From: Hymenobacter negativus
GTDB lineage: Bacteria; Bacteroidota; Bacteroidia; Cytophagales; Hymenobacteraceae
Length of the DNA stretch: 64,000 bases
NCBI RefSeq assembly: GCF_016056375.1
Contig: NZ_JAEDAE010000006.1
Location: forward strand, 1 to 64,000
Reading direction: 5' to 3'
Each line of letters opens with the position of its first letter. Position 1 is the stretch's first letter. Both the position numbers and the translations under genes were made by a program. Below are positions 6,845-15,372 of this stretch, piece by piece. The notes below the pieces were generated by a model. That model was not told the DNA's origin and searched no databases. It saw only the letters and a list, made by a program, of their open reading frames with translations.

Positions 6845-8539
6845 TTACTTCGTACCAGCCGACTTGCGGGCGCTGGCTGCCTGGCCGGTGGGCTTCAGCA
6901 GGGCGGCGTAGCGGTTTGGGTCGTTGAGCACGGCCACAGCGGCAATGATATTCGGGTCGTCGTCGAAGCCGGCTTCGGTGCGACCCTTCTCGAAGTAGTA
7001 GCGCGACACGATTTCCTGCTCCAGCAGCTCCTTGATTTCGGGCTTGAAGCGTTGCAGGTCGTTGGCCTTGTTCACGGTCACTTTCTTGCGGATGGCTTCG
7101 AGTTCCAGCTTTACGTCGTCATAGTGCTTTTCCTCCTTCACCTTCTTGCTGAGGTCGGTGAGGGCCTTTTCGGCGTCGGTGCTGTAGCTGATGTTCTTGC
7201 CCTGCAGATAGGTCACGAACTTCTGGTAGTCCACGTCCGAGAGCTTGAACTGGCGGGCGGCGGGAATGGTGGTATGTTCGGCGCGGTAGCGGGTGGCGTA
7301 GTCAAAGAGGTAGCTTTTCTGGAGCAGGATGCGGGTGATATCCGCAATTTCGCGGTCCTGCACCTCAATGTCGGGCGCCACGCCGCCGCCGTCGTACACG
7401 GTGCGGCCGGCGGTGGTTTTGAAAGCCGTGCGCAGCGAATCGGGGAATTTGCCCAGCGTGCCGTCGTCGGCGCGGTGTGCATAGTCGATTTCCTGAATGC
7501 AGCGGCCGCTGGGGATGTAGTACTTGGCGGTCGTCACCTTCAGCTGCGAGTTGTAGCTGAGGGGGCGCGTGGCCTGCACAAGGCCTTTGCCGAATGTGCG
7601 CTCCCCTACGAGCACGGCGCGGTCGTAGTCCTGCAGCACGCCTGACACGATTTCCGACGCCGACGCCGAGCGGTTGCTCGTGATAATGGCAATGGGAATC
7701 TGGGTATCAAGCGGCACGTCGAGGGCCTTGTAAGTTTTGTTCCACTCCGTCACCTTGCCCTTGGTGCTCACCACGTCAAGGCCTTTGTCGATGAAGAGGT
7801 TGGAGATATTTACGGCCTCATTCAACAAGCCGCCGGGGTTGTCGCGGATGTCAAACACAATTTTCTTCGCGCCCTGCTCCTTGAGCTTGGTCACGGCCGT
7901 GCGTACTTCTTTGCCCGCGTCCACGGTGAAGCCGCCGAGCTGAAAGTAGCCCACATCGCCGGAAATCATGCCGGTGTAGGGCACATTGTCGACCTGAATT
8001 TTATCGCGGGTAATGTCGATTTCGATGGGCTTGTCCTGGCCGTAGCGCGTCACCATCAGCTTCACCATGGAGTTGGCCTGGCCCTTGAGCAGCTTGCTGA
8101 TGTCGGCATTCGACTTCTTATCGACTACCACGCCGTTGATATCGAGGATTTCGTCGCCGGGGAGCAGGCCGGCTTTTTGGGCCGGGTAGCCTTCGTAGGC
8201 ACTTTGCACCACGGTTTTGCCGTTGCGCTTCACCACCGAGGCCCCGATGCCGCCGTACTGCCCGGTGGTCATGGTGCGAAAATCCTCGATGTCGTCCTCC
8301 GGAATGTAGTTGGTGTAGGGGTCGAGCGAGCGCAGCATGGCGTCGATGCCCGTTTTCACCAGCTTAGCGGGCGTCACCTCGTCAACGTAATAGGTGTTGA
8401 CTTCCTTGAAGAGCGTGGCGAAAATATCCAGGTTCTTGGCAATTTCGAAGTACCGCTCGTTATCGGAAGCGGCGCGGAACGATACCAGGCCCAGCGTGCC
8501 CACAGCCAGGGTAGCGAGTAGCTTTTTACGGATAGTCAT
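6845..8539 (-). CDS. S41 family C-terminal processing peptidase (PDZ protease)
   Basis: 564 residues with an N-terminal signal or membrane anchor (residues 5-22). A PDZ domain follows at about 90-165 (GQYGGIGASV, AGLLPGDEILDING). The protease core carries GYFQLGGF, FDIRDNPGG, the nucleophile Ser293 within SASASEI and the general base Lys318 within FGKG, 25 residues later as in Tsp/Prc. It should act in the periplasm, trimming or degrading proteins from the C terminus. The C-terminal part (about 400-560) is charged and helical. It is the last gene before a bidirectional terminator and may follow rnpA in one transcript. Confidence 0.92.
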   Translation of the reverse strand: MTIRKKLLATLAVGTLGLVSFRAASDNERYFEIAKNLDIFATLFKEVNTYYVDEVTPAKLVKTGIDAMLRSLDPYTNYIPEDDIEDFRTMTTGQYGGIGASVVKRNGKTVVQSAYEGYPAQKAGLLPGDEILDINGVVVDKKSNADISKLLKGQANSMVKLMVTRYGQDKPIEIDITRDKIQVDNVPYTGMISGDVGYFQLGGFTVDAGKEVRTAVTKLKEQGAKKIVFDIRDNPGGLLNEAVNISNLFIDKGLDVVSTKGKVTEWNKTYKALDVPLDTQIPIAIITSNRSASASEIVSGVLQDYDRAVLVGERTFGKGLVQATRPLSYNSQLKVTTAKYYIPSGRCIQEIDYAHRADDGTLGKFPDSLRTAFKTTAGRTVYDGGGVAPDIEVQDREIADITRILLQKSYLFDYATRYRAEHTTIPAARQFKLSDVDYQKFVTYLQGKNISYSTDAEKALTDLSKKVKEEKHYDDVKLELEAIRKKVTVNKANDLQRFKPEIKELLEQEIVSRYYFEKGRTEAGFDDDPNIIAAVAVLNDPNRYAALLKPTGQAASARKSAGTK

Positions 8540-8569
8540 ACGGAATACGGGTAGCGGGTCAACAAGAAT

Positions 8570-9019
8570 CTAGGGGGCCGGCGGTGAAGCGGGTGCTTCA
8601 ATCGTCGTGCCCAGCAAACGATGGAACGCGGAAATTAATTTTTTTTCCACCAACGTTAGCGGACTTTTTTCCTTCCCCGTGAAGATAATACCCAGCAGAG
8701 CGATTTCGTGCCCGCCGGGTTGCTCCGTCAGCCGATATTTATTGAGCCGATACGCCTCGCGGATGAGCCGCTTGAGCCGGTTGCGGTCGACGGCCCGCTT
8801 GAAAGTGCGCTTGCTCACGCTGATGAGCACCTGCGGCGGGGCCGTGGTGGGCGCGGCCGCTTTTATCCAAACGATGCGCAACGGGTAAACGCCAAAAGAG
8901 GAACTCTGCTTGCTGAACAGCTCCTCGATGAGCTTTTTGCGGCACAGGTGTTCTTCTTTTGGGAAGATGTATTTTCTGTTAGCTGTTAGCTCGTGGCTAT
9001 TAGCTGTTAGCTCGTTCAC
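8570..9019 (-). CDS. rnpA: Ribonuclease P protein component RnpA
   Basis: 149 residues. RnpA binds the RNase P RNA and helps mature tRNA 5' ends. The signature RAVDRNRLKRLIREAYR is the basic RNR helix of the family, and KYIFPKEEHL opens the conserved domain. The gene follows rpmH on the same strand, the order usual in bacteria. The N terminus before KYIFPKEE (NELTANSHELTANR) is encoded by a 21-base tandem repeat made of TTAGCTGTTAGCTCG-like units, so the true start could be inside or after it; the upstream GTG at 9019 is taken here. The core is normal length. Confidence 0.92.
   Translation of the reverse strand: MNELTANSHELTANRKYIFPKEEHLCRKKLIEELFSKQSSSFGVYPLRIVWIKAAAPTTAPPQVLISVSKRTFKRAVDRNRLKRLIREAYRLNKYRLTEQPGGHEIALLGIIFTGKEKSPLTLVEKKLISAFHRLLGTTIEAPASPPAP
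8978..9014. repeat. Tandem repeat encoding the RnpA N terminus
   Basis: Plus strand: GTTAGCTGTTAGCTCG (8978-8993) and ATTAGCTGTTAGCTCG (8999-9014), period 21 bases, which keeps the reading frame and gives ELTAN twice. Similar GCTAACAGCTAA words occur as intergenic repeats in this type of genome, so a mobile short repeat may have entered the gene start. Confidence 0.6.
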
Positions 9020-9083
9020 GTTGCGTATTGGTTGCGGCAGTTTCGCCAGCAGAAGTTGCTTTGAAAACGCCTAAAATAGCGAA

Positions 9084-9127
9084 GCCGCATTGCAGCGACA
9101 GGAATAACGCTGTCTCAGCAATGCGGC
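9084..9127 (-). terminator. Hairpin between rpmH and rnpA
   Basis: GCCGCATTGC and GCAATGCGGC pair exactly, with a further imperfect inner stem (AGCGACAG against CTGTCTCA). The 44-base hairpin lies in the rpmH-rnpA gap on the minus strand. There is no T tail, so it may act as an attenuator or processing site that lets rpmH be made in excess of rnpA. Confidence 0.55.
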
Positions 9128-9192
9128 AATCTGCTAGCTAAAGGCTAAGGGCCGAATTACGGCTCCCGCTTTCAGCTAACGGCTAAAAAAGA

Positions 9193-9351
9193 CTAGCGCT
9201 TGTGCTTGCCTTCGTCGGATACGGTGAGGCGCTTGCGGCCTTTGGCACGACGACGGGCCAGTACGTTACGGCCGTTGGCGGTTTCCATGCGGCTGCGGAA
9301 GCCGTGCTTGTTCACGCGCTTACGTTTCGAAGGTTGGAAGGTACGTTTCAT
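9193..9351 (-). CDS. rpmH: 50S ribosomal protein L34
   Basis: 52 residues from the ATG of [20 protein letters not shown], the invariant L34 opening, and ending with the basic [11 protein letters not shown] segment. It is a structural protein of the large subunit. Upstream in-frame residues extend over the promoter and are rejected. A strong promoter (9391-9422) lies 40 bases upstream and rnpA follows 173 bases downstream. Confidence 0.97.
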   Translation of the reverse strand: MKRTFQPSKRKRVNKHGFRSRMETANGRNVLARRRAKGRKRLTVSDEGKHKR

Positions 9352-9390
9352 ATCAAAGAATCTTAAAAAGACGAGTTTCGAGTTGGGCCG

Positions 9391-9422
9391 GCAAAGGTAC
9401 GGGCTTTGGTTGGAAAAGGCAA
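9391..9422 (-). promoter_or_regulatory. rpmH promoter (Bacteroidetes type)
   Basis: Minus strand: TTG at 9422-9420, 20-base spacer, TACCTTTGC at 9399-9391. It matches the rRNA promoters almost exactly, as expected for a growth-linked ribosomal protein gene. Confidence 0.85.
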
Positions 9423-9494
9423 GGGCCTCAGCCACTTTTACGCGGGGGACGTTAGCGGGCAGTAGCTTTAGGCCCGTTTAACCCCGTTTTGGCG

Positions 9495-11228
9495 ATGATT
9501 CACTACCGCGTTTCCTACGAAAACCCGCTCACGTTTTACCTGCAAATCCAGCTCACGCTGGATGTAGCCGCCAACGCCACCGCCCCGCTGGAGCTTCAGC
9601 TGCCCGCCTGGCGCCCCGGCCGCTACGAGCTGCAAAATTTCGCGCAGAAGATTCAACGCGTGGTGATTGAGGACGCCGCTACCGGCCAGCTTCTCCCCTA
9701 CCGCAAGCTCACCAAAGACCGGTGGGAGGTGCCCAATGCCGCCGGCCGCACCGTCCGGGTGCGCTACAATTTCTACGCTCATCAGATGGATGCCGGCGGC
9801 TCCTGGCTCGATGAGACGCAGCTGTACCTAAACCCGGTGCAGGCGCTGATGTACGCCGAAGGCCGGCAGCTGGAGGAATGCGAATTGAAGCTGGCGCTGC
9901 CGGAAGGCTGGCAGCTGGCCTGTGGATTGAAGCAAACCGCGCCGAATGTGCTTTCCGCGAAAGATTTTGACCAGCTGGCGGACTCACCGCTCATTGCCAG
10001 CCCCACGCTCACGCATCAGCAGTACGAAGCGGGCGGACTGCCCTTCCATGTCTGGGTGCAGGGCGAGGCGCTGGTGAACTGGCCCAAGATGCTGGCTGAT
10101 TTCAAAGCGTTTTCGGAAGAACAGCTGACGATGTTTGGCGGCTTTCCGGTGGCGGACTACCACTTTCTGAATCAGTTTCTGCCCTACAAGCACTACCACG
10201 GCGTGGAGCATCACAACTCCACGGTGATTACGCTGGGGCCGGCCGAACTGATTATGAGCGAGGGCCTGTACAAAGAGTTGCTGGGCGTGAGCTGCCACGA
10301 GTTGTTTCATACCTGGAACATCAAGAGCATTCGGCCGGCTGAGATGCAGCCTTACGACTACAGCCGCGAGAATTATTTCCGCACCTGTTTCATCGCCGAG
10401 GGCATCACCACTTACTACGGTGAGTACCTGCTGGCCCGCAGCCACGTGCGCACGCCGGCGCAGTATTTTGAGGAGTTGAACACCGTGCTGCGCAAGCACT
10501 ACGACGATGCAGGCGGCGAAAATCTCTCGCTGGCCGACGCCAGCATGGACCTCTGGCTCGACGGCTACAAGCCCGGCGTGCCCGACCGCAAGGTATCGGT
10601 GTACCACAAAGGCGCGCTGGCGGCCATGCTCCTGGATTTGACCATCCGGCAGCTTTCCGTCCACGCCCGCAGCCTGGATGACGTGATGCGGCGGCTCTAC
10701 GAGGAGTTCGGCAAAACCGGCATTGGTTATACCGAGGCGGACTACGTGCGCATCGTGAACGAAGTAGCTGGGCGCGACATGCACACCTATTTCGACAAAT
10801 TCATCTACGGTACCGCGCCGCTACAGGAGCCGCTCGACCGGGTGCTGCACACGGTGGGCTGCCAGCTGCTGGTGGGCGAGAATGCTTCCGCTTCCGAAGG
10901 CCATTTCGGTTTCCGCACGGTGGTGAAGAACGAGCGCACGGAGGTAACTGCCATCTGGCCCAACTCGCCCGCCGCGACAGCCCTGACCGTTGACGATGAA
11001 ATAGTGGCCGTAAACGGCCGCCGGGTAGACATGAACCTGCAAAGCCTGCTCAGCACCGGCGAAGCGGCTTACGAAGTGAGCGTGTTCCGCCAAAACCGGC
11101 TGCTGACGGTGACGCTGGCCGCCACGCCGGGCGTCAGCTTTGGGCAGCGCTACGCCATTGACCGGCTGGAAACGGCTGATGCAGCGCAGCAGCGCGGGTT
11201 TCAGCAGTGGCTGGGGTGGGAGTTTTAA
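9495..11228 (+). CDS. M61 family metallopeptidase with PDZ domain
   Basis: 577 residues from the ATG giving MIHYRVSYENPLTFY; a TTG two codons earlier is less likely. The zinc motif HELFH (residues 268-272) is followed by TWNIKSIRP, typical of M61 glycyl-aminopeptidase-like enzymes, with a downstream FIAEGITTYYGEYLL segment carrying a likely third zinc-ligand Glu. A PDZ-like domain lies at about 465-560 (IWPNSPAATALTVDDEIVAVNG). No signal peptide is visible, so it may be cytosolic. A promoter-like TAGCTTTA lies at 9463-9470 and a strong terminator follows the gene. Confidence 0.9.
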   Translation: MIHYRVSYENPLTFYLQIQLTLDVAANATAPLELQLPAWRPGRYELQNFAQKIQRVVIEDAATGQLLPYRKLTKDRWEVPNAAGRTVRVRYNFYAHQMDAGGSWLDETQLYLNPVQALMYAEGRQLEECELKLALPEGWQLACGLKQTAPNVLSAKDFDQLADSPLIASPTLTHQQYEAGGLPFHVWVQGEALVNWPKMLADFKAFSEEQLTMFGGFPVADYHFLNQFLPYKHYHGVEHHNSTVITLGPAELIMSEGLYKELLGVSCHELFHTWNIKSIRPAEMQPYDYSRENYFRTCFIAEGITTYYGEYLLARSHVRTPAQYFEELNTVLRKHYDDAGGENLSLADASMDLWLDGYKPGVPDRKVSVYHKGALAAMLLDLTIRQLSVHARSLDDVMRRLYEEFGKTGIGYTEADYVRIVNEVAGRDMHTYFDKFIYGTAPLQEPLDRVLHTVGCQLLVGENASASEGHFGFRTVVKNERTEVTAIWPNSPAATALTVDDEIVAVNGRRVDMNLQSLLSTGEAAYEVSVFRQNRLLTVTLAATPGVSFGQRYAIDRLETADAAQQRGFQQWLGWEF

Positions 11229-11248
11229 CACATTGATTCCAAAGCGCG

Positions 11249-11284
11249 AAAAGCCCCACCGGACGAATCCAGTGGGGCTTTTTC
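11249..11284. terminator. Terminator after the M61 peptidase gene
   Basis: AAAGCCCCAC and GTGGGGCTTT form a ten-bp stem followed by TTTC. It lies between convergent genes and probably serves both strands. Confidence 0.88.
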
Positions 11285-11307
11285 AATTATTGGCAAAGGA
11301 TAATAGC

Positions 11308-11556
11308 TTAGTGCTTCGAGTCGCCGCCCTTGCCTACACTGCCCTTATCTACCGACATGGGCTTGTTGCCTTGGGGGTTGCTGCGGGTGTTGTGCACGCC
11401 TTTGCCGGCGCTGTTGCCGTCGGTGGTGTTGCCGTGGGCCGATACGTTGGTGGTGTTCGGGGATTGCACTTGGGTGCTCTTCCGTTTCGTATTAGCTGCT
11501 GGGTTAACGGACGTTTTATCGTTCTGCAGGTCGGTGTCTTTCTTGGCGAGTCCCAT
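11308..11556 (-). CDS. Small hydrophilic protein of unknown function
   Basis: 82 residues from MGLAKKDTDLQNDKTSVN. The composition is Asn, Lys, Gly, Ser and Thr-rich with no hydrophobic core, so the protein is probably disordered. It ends in KGSVGKGGDSKH. I recognise no family. The frame lies between two good terminators on the minus strand and its codons use G or C in third position, which supports a real gene. The reading frame continues upstream of this ATG but runs into the terminator of the PfkB gene. Confidence 0.55.
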   Translation of the reverse strand: MGLAKKDTDLQNDKTSVNPAANTKRKSTQVQSPNTTNVSAHGNTTDGNSAGKGVHNTRSNPQGNKPMSVDKGSVGKGGDSKH

Positions 11557-11605
11557 GGCGAGTTCAAGATTAGGTGGACGATGGAAAGGTGTACCCTTCT
11601 GCGAC

Positions 11606-11656
11606 AAAAAAGTTGCGCCCCGGGGCATGCGTCGTAACGCATTGCCCCGGGGCGCA
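11606..11656 (-). terminator. Strong terminator after the PfkB kinase gene
   Basis: A stem of TGCGCCCCGGGGCA with TGCCCCGGGGCGCA, extended by TGCG/CGCA, is followed on the minus strand by a run of six T. It ends the kinase transcript 40 bases after its stop. Confidence 0.9.
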
Positions 11657-11695
11657 TTCATTAAAATCAACCCGCCGGAACGGTGTCGGGCGTGC

Positions 11696-12637
11696 TTAGG
11701 CGGGCTGAGTGGTCAGTACCGAAGCCGGCATCACCTTCACCAGCTCGGCAAACTGCGCTTCGCGGGCCTCCACTTCCTCAGTCGAGAGATTCAGCAAACG
11801 CTCGGTGCCGAACTTTTCGACGCAGAACGAAGCCATGGCTGAACCGTGAATCACGGCACGCTTCATGTTTTCGAAGCTGATGTCGTCGGTAGCGGCCAGG
11901 TGGCCGATGAAGCCGCCCGCAAACGTGTCGCCGGCACCGGTCGGGTCGAATACTTCTTCCAGGGGCAGTGCCGGGGCATAGAAAATCTTGTTCTTGTGGA
12001 AAAGCAGTGCGCCGTGCTCGCCTTTCTTGATGATGAGGAATTTCGGCCCCATGGCCATGATTTTCTTGGCGGCCTTCACAAGCGAGTACTCGCCGGAGAG
12101 CTGGCGGGCTTCCTCGTCGTTGATGCTCAGCACGTCCACCATTTCGATGGTGGCGATAAGCTCTTCGAGGGCAATGTCCATCCAGAAATTCATCGTGTCC
12201 ATCACAATCAGCTTGGGGCGGTTCACGAGGCGCTGGATGACGAGGCGCTGCACCTGCGGGGCCAGGTTGCCCAGCATGAGGTATTTGCAGTCCTGATAGG
12301 CATCCGGAATGATGGGGTCGAAATCGGCCAGCACGTTGAGCTCGGTCACGAGGGTTTCGCGCGAGTTCAGGTCCTTGGAGTAGATGCCCGACCAGAAGAA
12401 CGACTTTTCGCCTTGCTTCACTTGCAGGCCTTCCACGTCTACGCCGTGCTCTTCGAGCAGCAGGATGTCGGACTGCGGGAAGTCATCGCCCACCACGGCC
12501 ACCAGCTTCACGGGCTTCAGCGAATAGGAGGCCGAGAGGCTGATGTATGTGGCGGCGCCGCCGATGATTTTATCGGTTTTGCCGAAAGGCGTTTCCAGGG
12601 CGTCGAATGCAACGCTGCCGATGACGAGCAAGCTCAT
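11696..12637 (-). CDS. PfkB family sugar/nucleoside kinase
   Basis: 313 residues. The N-terminal IGSVAFDAL and GGAATYISLSA segments bind the sugar and the C-terminal DPTGAGDTFAGG (231-242) is the PfkB signature with catalytic base Asp237. This is the ribokinase superfamily, which phosphorylates hydroxyl groups of sugars or nucleosides in the cytosol. The substrate is uncertain; the overall shape is closer to ribokinase/adenosine-kinase-like members than to fructokinases, but this is only an impression. It is flanked by its own terminator and lies downstream of tRNA-His in the same direction, separated by a terminator. Confidence 0.85.
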   Translation of the reverse strand: MSLLVIGSVAFDALETPFGKTDKIIGGAATYISLSASYSLKPVKLVAVVGDDFPQSDILLLEEHGVDVEGLQVKQGEKSFFWSGIYSKDLNSRETLVTELNVLADFDPIIPDAYQDCKYLMLGNLAPQVQRLVIQRLVNRPKLIVMDTMNFWMDIALEELIATIEMVDVLSINDEEARQLSGEYSLVKAAKKIMAMGPKFLIIKKGEHGALLFHKNKIFYAPALPLEEVFDPTGAGDTFAGGFIGHLAATDDISFENMKRAVIHGSAMASFCVEKFGTERLLNLSTEEVEAREAQFAELVKVMPASVLTTQPA

Positions 12638-12705
12638 GTAAGTAAAATGTGGTGAATAAAAACGTCCAAATTAAAGCCGCATTAAAACGGATTCATTGCA
12701 AGCAA

Positions 12706-12739
12706 CAAAAAAGTCCCCGGATAATTCCGGGGACTTTTT
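12706..12739 (-). terminator. Terminator after tRNA-His
   Basis: AAGTCCCCGG and CCGGGGACTT form a ten-bp stem with A and T runs on both sides. On the minus strand it ends the tRNA-His transcript a few bases after the tRNA. Confidence 0.92.
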
Positions 12740-12745
12740 CTGATG

Positions 12746-12820
<75 letters not shown>

Positions 12821-12837
12821 AGGTTTGTTTTGGTGGT

Positions 12838-12869
12838 GCAAAGATAGAAAAAGAAGTGGAATGCGGCAA
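12838..12869 (-). promoter_or_regulatory. tRNA-His promoter (Bacteroidetes type)
   Basis: Minus strand: TTG at 12869-12867 (within a T run), 20-base spacer, TATCTTTGC at 12846-12838. The tRNA begins 18 bases downstream. Confidence 0.85.
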
Positions 12870-12903
12870 AAAAAGTTCTTCGTTGAGCAGTTGGTGCTTT
12901 CGA

Positions 12904-12943
12904 AAGAATGCCATGCTTCGCTGCGCTCTATACGACGTTCTTT
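12904..12943. repeat. GTCATGC-family palindromic repeat, degenerate copy 3
   Basis: AGAATGCCATGCTTCGCTGC followed by GCTCTATACGACGTTCT on the plus strand resembles the copy at 4863-4900 (same ends, CATGCTTCG core, ACGTTCT end) with several mismatches. It lies in the region between tRNA-His and the helicase gene. Confidence 0.5.
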
Positions 12944-12989
12944 TCTTTCGGCAGAAGAAAGCCAGCCGCAAAACCCCGACCTTTGCGGA

Positions 12990-14399
12990 ATGGAACCCAA
13001 TACCACCCCGTCGTTCAACGATTTCAAACTCAACAAACAACTCCTTACCGCCGTGGCCGCGGCGGGCTTCACTGAGCCAACGCCGGTGCAGGTGCAGACT
13101 ATTCCGTTGCTGCTGGCCGGGCACGACGTGCTGGGCATTGCCCAAACCGGTACGGGCAAAACGGCCGCTTTCGGCCTGCCACTCCTAATGAAAGTGAAAT
13201 ATGCCCAGGGCACCAACCCTCGGGCGCTGGTGCTGGCCCCCACCCGCGAGCTGGCCATGCAGATTGAGAAGCACCTGAAAGCGCTGGCGGTGAACACCGA
13301 CCTGCGCATTTTTGCTATTTACGGCGGCCTGGGACCGAAAACCCAGATTGAAACCATTGCCGAAGGCCTCGATGTACTGGTGGCCACGCCGGGCCGGCTG
13401 CTGGAAATTTACCTGAAAGGCGCCGTGCGCCTCACCGAACTGAAAACGCTGGTGATGGACGAGGCCGACAAGATGATGGACATGGGCTTCATGCCCCAGA
13501 TTCGGCGGATTCTGGAGATTATCCCGCGCAAGCGGCAGAATGCCCTGTTCTCGGCCACCATGCCCGAGCGGGTGACGACGCTGAGCGAGGAATTTCTGGA
13601 GTTTCCGGTGCGGGTGGAGGTGAGCCCGCCGGCCAAAACGGCCTCCACGGTGAGCCAGGTGCTGTACGAAGTGCCTAATTTGCTCACCAAAATCAATCTG
13701 CTGCACTTTCTGCTTTACCGCGACGCGGAGACGATGACGCGGGTGCTGCTGTTTTGCCGCACCAAACAGCACGCCGACCAAGTGGCGCACTTTCTGGAGC
13801 GCAAGGCCCCGGCCGGCGAGGTGCGCGTGATTCACGGCAACAAGGGCCAGAATGCGCGGATGAACAGCATGGATTCGTTTAAAGCTGGCGAAGTGCGCTA
13901 CATGGTGGCCACCGACGTAGCCGCGCGCGGCATCGACGTGCCGCAGGTGACGCACGTTATCAATTTTGATGTGCCAATTGTGCACGACGACTACGTGCAC
14001 CGCATTGGGCGCACGGGCCGGGCGCAGCACACGGGCGCGGCCATCACCTTCGCCAACGAGGCCGAAATGGTGCACGTGGCCGAGATTGAGCAGCTCATCA
14101 ACCAGAAAATTGAGTTGCTGCCGCTGCCCGAAGAAGTAAAGGTCGAAGAAACGCCGTTCGAGGAGAAGCAGAAAATGGGCCGCGAGCTCGACGACCGCCG
14201 CAAGAAGCTGGACCCGACCTTCAAAGGCGCTTTCCACGAGAAAAAGGAGTGGATTAAGCCCGGCGTGACGATTGACAAGCGCACCGGCAAGCCCTTTGTG
14301 GAAGGCCAGAAAAAGAGCACGAAAGGCTCGAAGGCCTTTGTAGGCAAGAAAGGTGGCTCGAACCCCGGCGTGAAGGCGCTGAAGCGGCGGGGACGGTAG
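12990..14399 (+). CDS. DEAD-box RNA helicase
   Basis: 469 residues from the ATG of MEPNTTPSFNDFKL, which gives the usual Q-motif spacing (FTEPTPVQVQTIP); the open frame extends upstream through a repeat and the tRNA promoter and is rejected. Motifs: AQTGTGKT (51-58), PTRELA, TPGR, DEAD (157-160), SAT (188-190) and HRIGRTGR (337-344). The C-terminal tail (about 390-469) is Lys/Arg/Gly-rich and probably binds RNA, as in RhlE-type helicases. It remodels RNA in ribosome assembly or decay. The promoter-like GACCTTTGC (12978-12986) ends three bases before the ATG, suggesting a leaderless message. Confidence 0.93.
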   Translation: MEPNTTPSFNDFKLNKQLLTAVAAAGFTEPTPVQVQTIPLLLAGHDVLGIAQTGTGKTAAFGLPLLMKVKYAQGTNPRALVLAPTRELAMQIEKHLKALAVNTDLRIFAIYGGLGPKTQIETIAEGLDVLVATPGRLLEIYLKGAVRLTELKTLVMDEADKMMDMGFMPQIRRILEIIPRKRQNALFSATMPERVTTLSEEFLEFPVRVEVSPPAKTASTVSQVLYEVPNLLTKINLLHFLLYRDAETMTRVLLFCRTKQHADQVAHFLERKAPAGEVRVIHGNKGQNARMNSMDSFKAGEVRYMVATDVAARGIDVPQVTHVINFDVPIVHDDYVHRIGRTGRAQHTGAAITFANEAEMVHVAEIEQLINQKIELLPLPEEVKVEETPFEEKQKMGRELDDRRKKLDPTFKGAFHEKKEWIKPGVTIDKRTGKPFVEGQKKSTKGSKAFVGKKGGSNPGVKALKRRGR

Positions 14400-14405
14400 G
14401 ATGGG

Positions 14406-14525
14406 CTACTCCTTAAAGAGCTGTGGATGGCGCTTCTTTTGGTCTTCGTTTATCCGGTCCCAGGCCTTTTTGGTTATCACAACCAAGTCGTTCTTCGTGC
14501 AACCCCAGATAGAAATATATGCTTT
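14406..14525 (-). pseudogene. C-terminal continuation of the 14526-15245 gene beyond an in-frame TAA
   Basis: After the TAA at 14528-14526 the same frame stays open for 39 codons to a TAG at 14408-14406, reading KAYISIWGCTKND, LVVITKKAWDRINED and QKKRHPQLFKE. It uses mostly G or C in codon third positions and looks like protein. It is therefore probably the real C terminus of the upstream gene, cut off by a nonsense mutation or reached only by readthrough. Confidence 0.55.
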
Positions 14526-15245
14526 TTAAATCACGTAGTATTGGTTCCAGCGAGGAAATTTCTCGTAGAGCATCAGCGTGCAAATATCTGTCGCAGTGAT
14601 GTATGCGCCCGTTGAGGGCAGGTGGCTATGCATGGCTGACGTTTGTGCTTCGCCTTTGCCGTAATTAATGGCAATGATGTTCTTGTGCAGGCGAGTCATG
14701 CCAACGATGCTGTTATTTTTATCGAAATCAATTCGATAGTCATTACCAAAGACGACTACGCCTGACACTTGGGGTCCAGTCAGCGCATACACTTTCCGAC
14801 CGGCCTCCGTGATGAGGGGAATAAGATTGAGGTTGGTATTCTTGAAATGTTTGAACAACGTGTCCTTGCTGACAACATCAAGCGCTTTGCGCCTGATGGC
14901 AAACAGATTCTTTTCAAGCTCATTGAGCGGCCGTGGCACACTGTCAATTTGCGCCGTTTGAGTGCTGAATGTGCTATCAAATGAGATGACAGCCAAGGTT
15001 TCCGGCTCGTCGCCCCTTGAGAAAAAAACACACCTGCCACCGGTGGCAATGGGATAAGAAAGGTAGCCACCTGAGTATTGCCTTTTGGTTTTCAGTTTTG
15101 CCAGGAAAATATCTGTTCCGTACCAAGAAGCTGCTTCCGAACGGTAAAGAAGCTTGCCTTCGGCAACAATTTCCTTGGGTGTCTTCTGACCTGAAGCGTG
15201 CAAGCTGCACCACAAACACAGAAACGCCAGTAACATTGCTCTCAT
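14526..15245 (-). CDS. Secreted protein of unknown function, possibly truncated
   Basis: 239 residues to the first stop. Residues 1-19 form a signal peptide ending before QKTPKEIV. The rest is a mixed domain with no enzyme motif I recognise; segments such as GVVVFGNDYRIDFDKNNSIVGM and the His-containing SAMHSHLPSTGAYITATDICT (split here by position: HSHLPSTG near residue 210) look conserved. The final NQYYVI is followed by TAA, but the frame continues with protein-like sequence to 14406. Lower GC than the flanking genes. A promoter-like TTG-N17-TACCTTAGC lies at 15300-15272. Confidence 0.65.
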   Translation of the reverse strand: MRAMLLAFLCLWCSLHASGQKTPKEIVAEGKLLYRSEAASWYGTDIFLAKLKTKRQYSGGYLSYPIATGGRCVFFSRGDEPETLAVISFDSTFSTQTAQIDSVPRPLNELEKNLFAIRRKALDVVSKDTLFKHFKNTNLNLIPLITEAGRKVYALTGPQVSGVVVFGNDYRIDFDKNNSIVGMTRLHKNIIAINYGKGEAQTSAMHSHLPSTGAYITATDICTLMLYEKFPRWNQYYVI

Positions 15246-15271
15246 AGCAAAACGGTCTGAGGGGGAAAATC

Positions 15272-15300
15272 GCTAAGGTAATTGCATTTCGCAGCCTCAA
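15272..15300 (-). promoter_or_regulatory. Probable promoter of the 14526-15245 gene
   Basis: Minus strand: TTG at 15300-15298, 17-base spacer, TACCTTAGC at 15280-15272, one base away from the consensus -7 element. The ATG is 27 bases downstream. Confidence 0.5.
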
Positions 15301-15372
15301 TGCTTTACAAATGCCTAGCGGGCCTGCTTTGCACACGCCCTTCAGCCGAACGTACCAGCAAGCCTACTGTGC

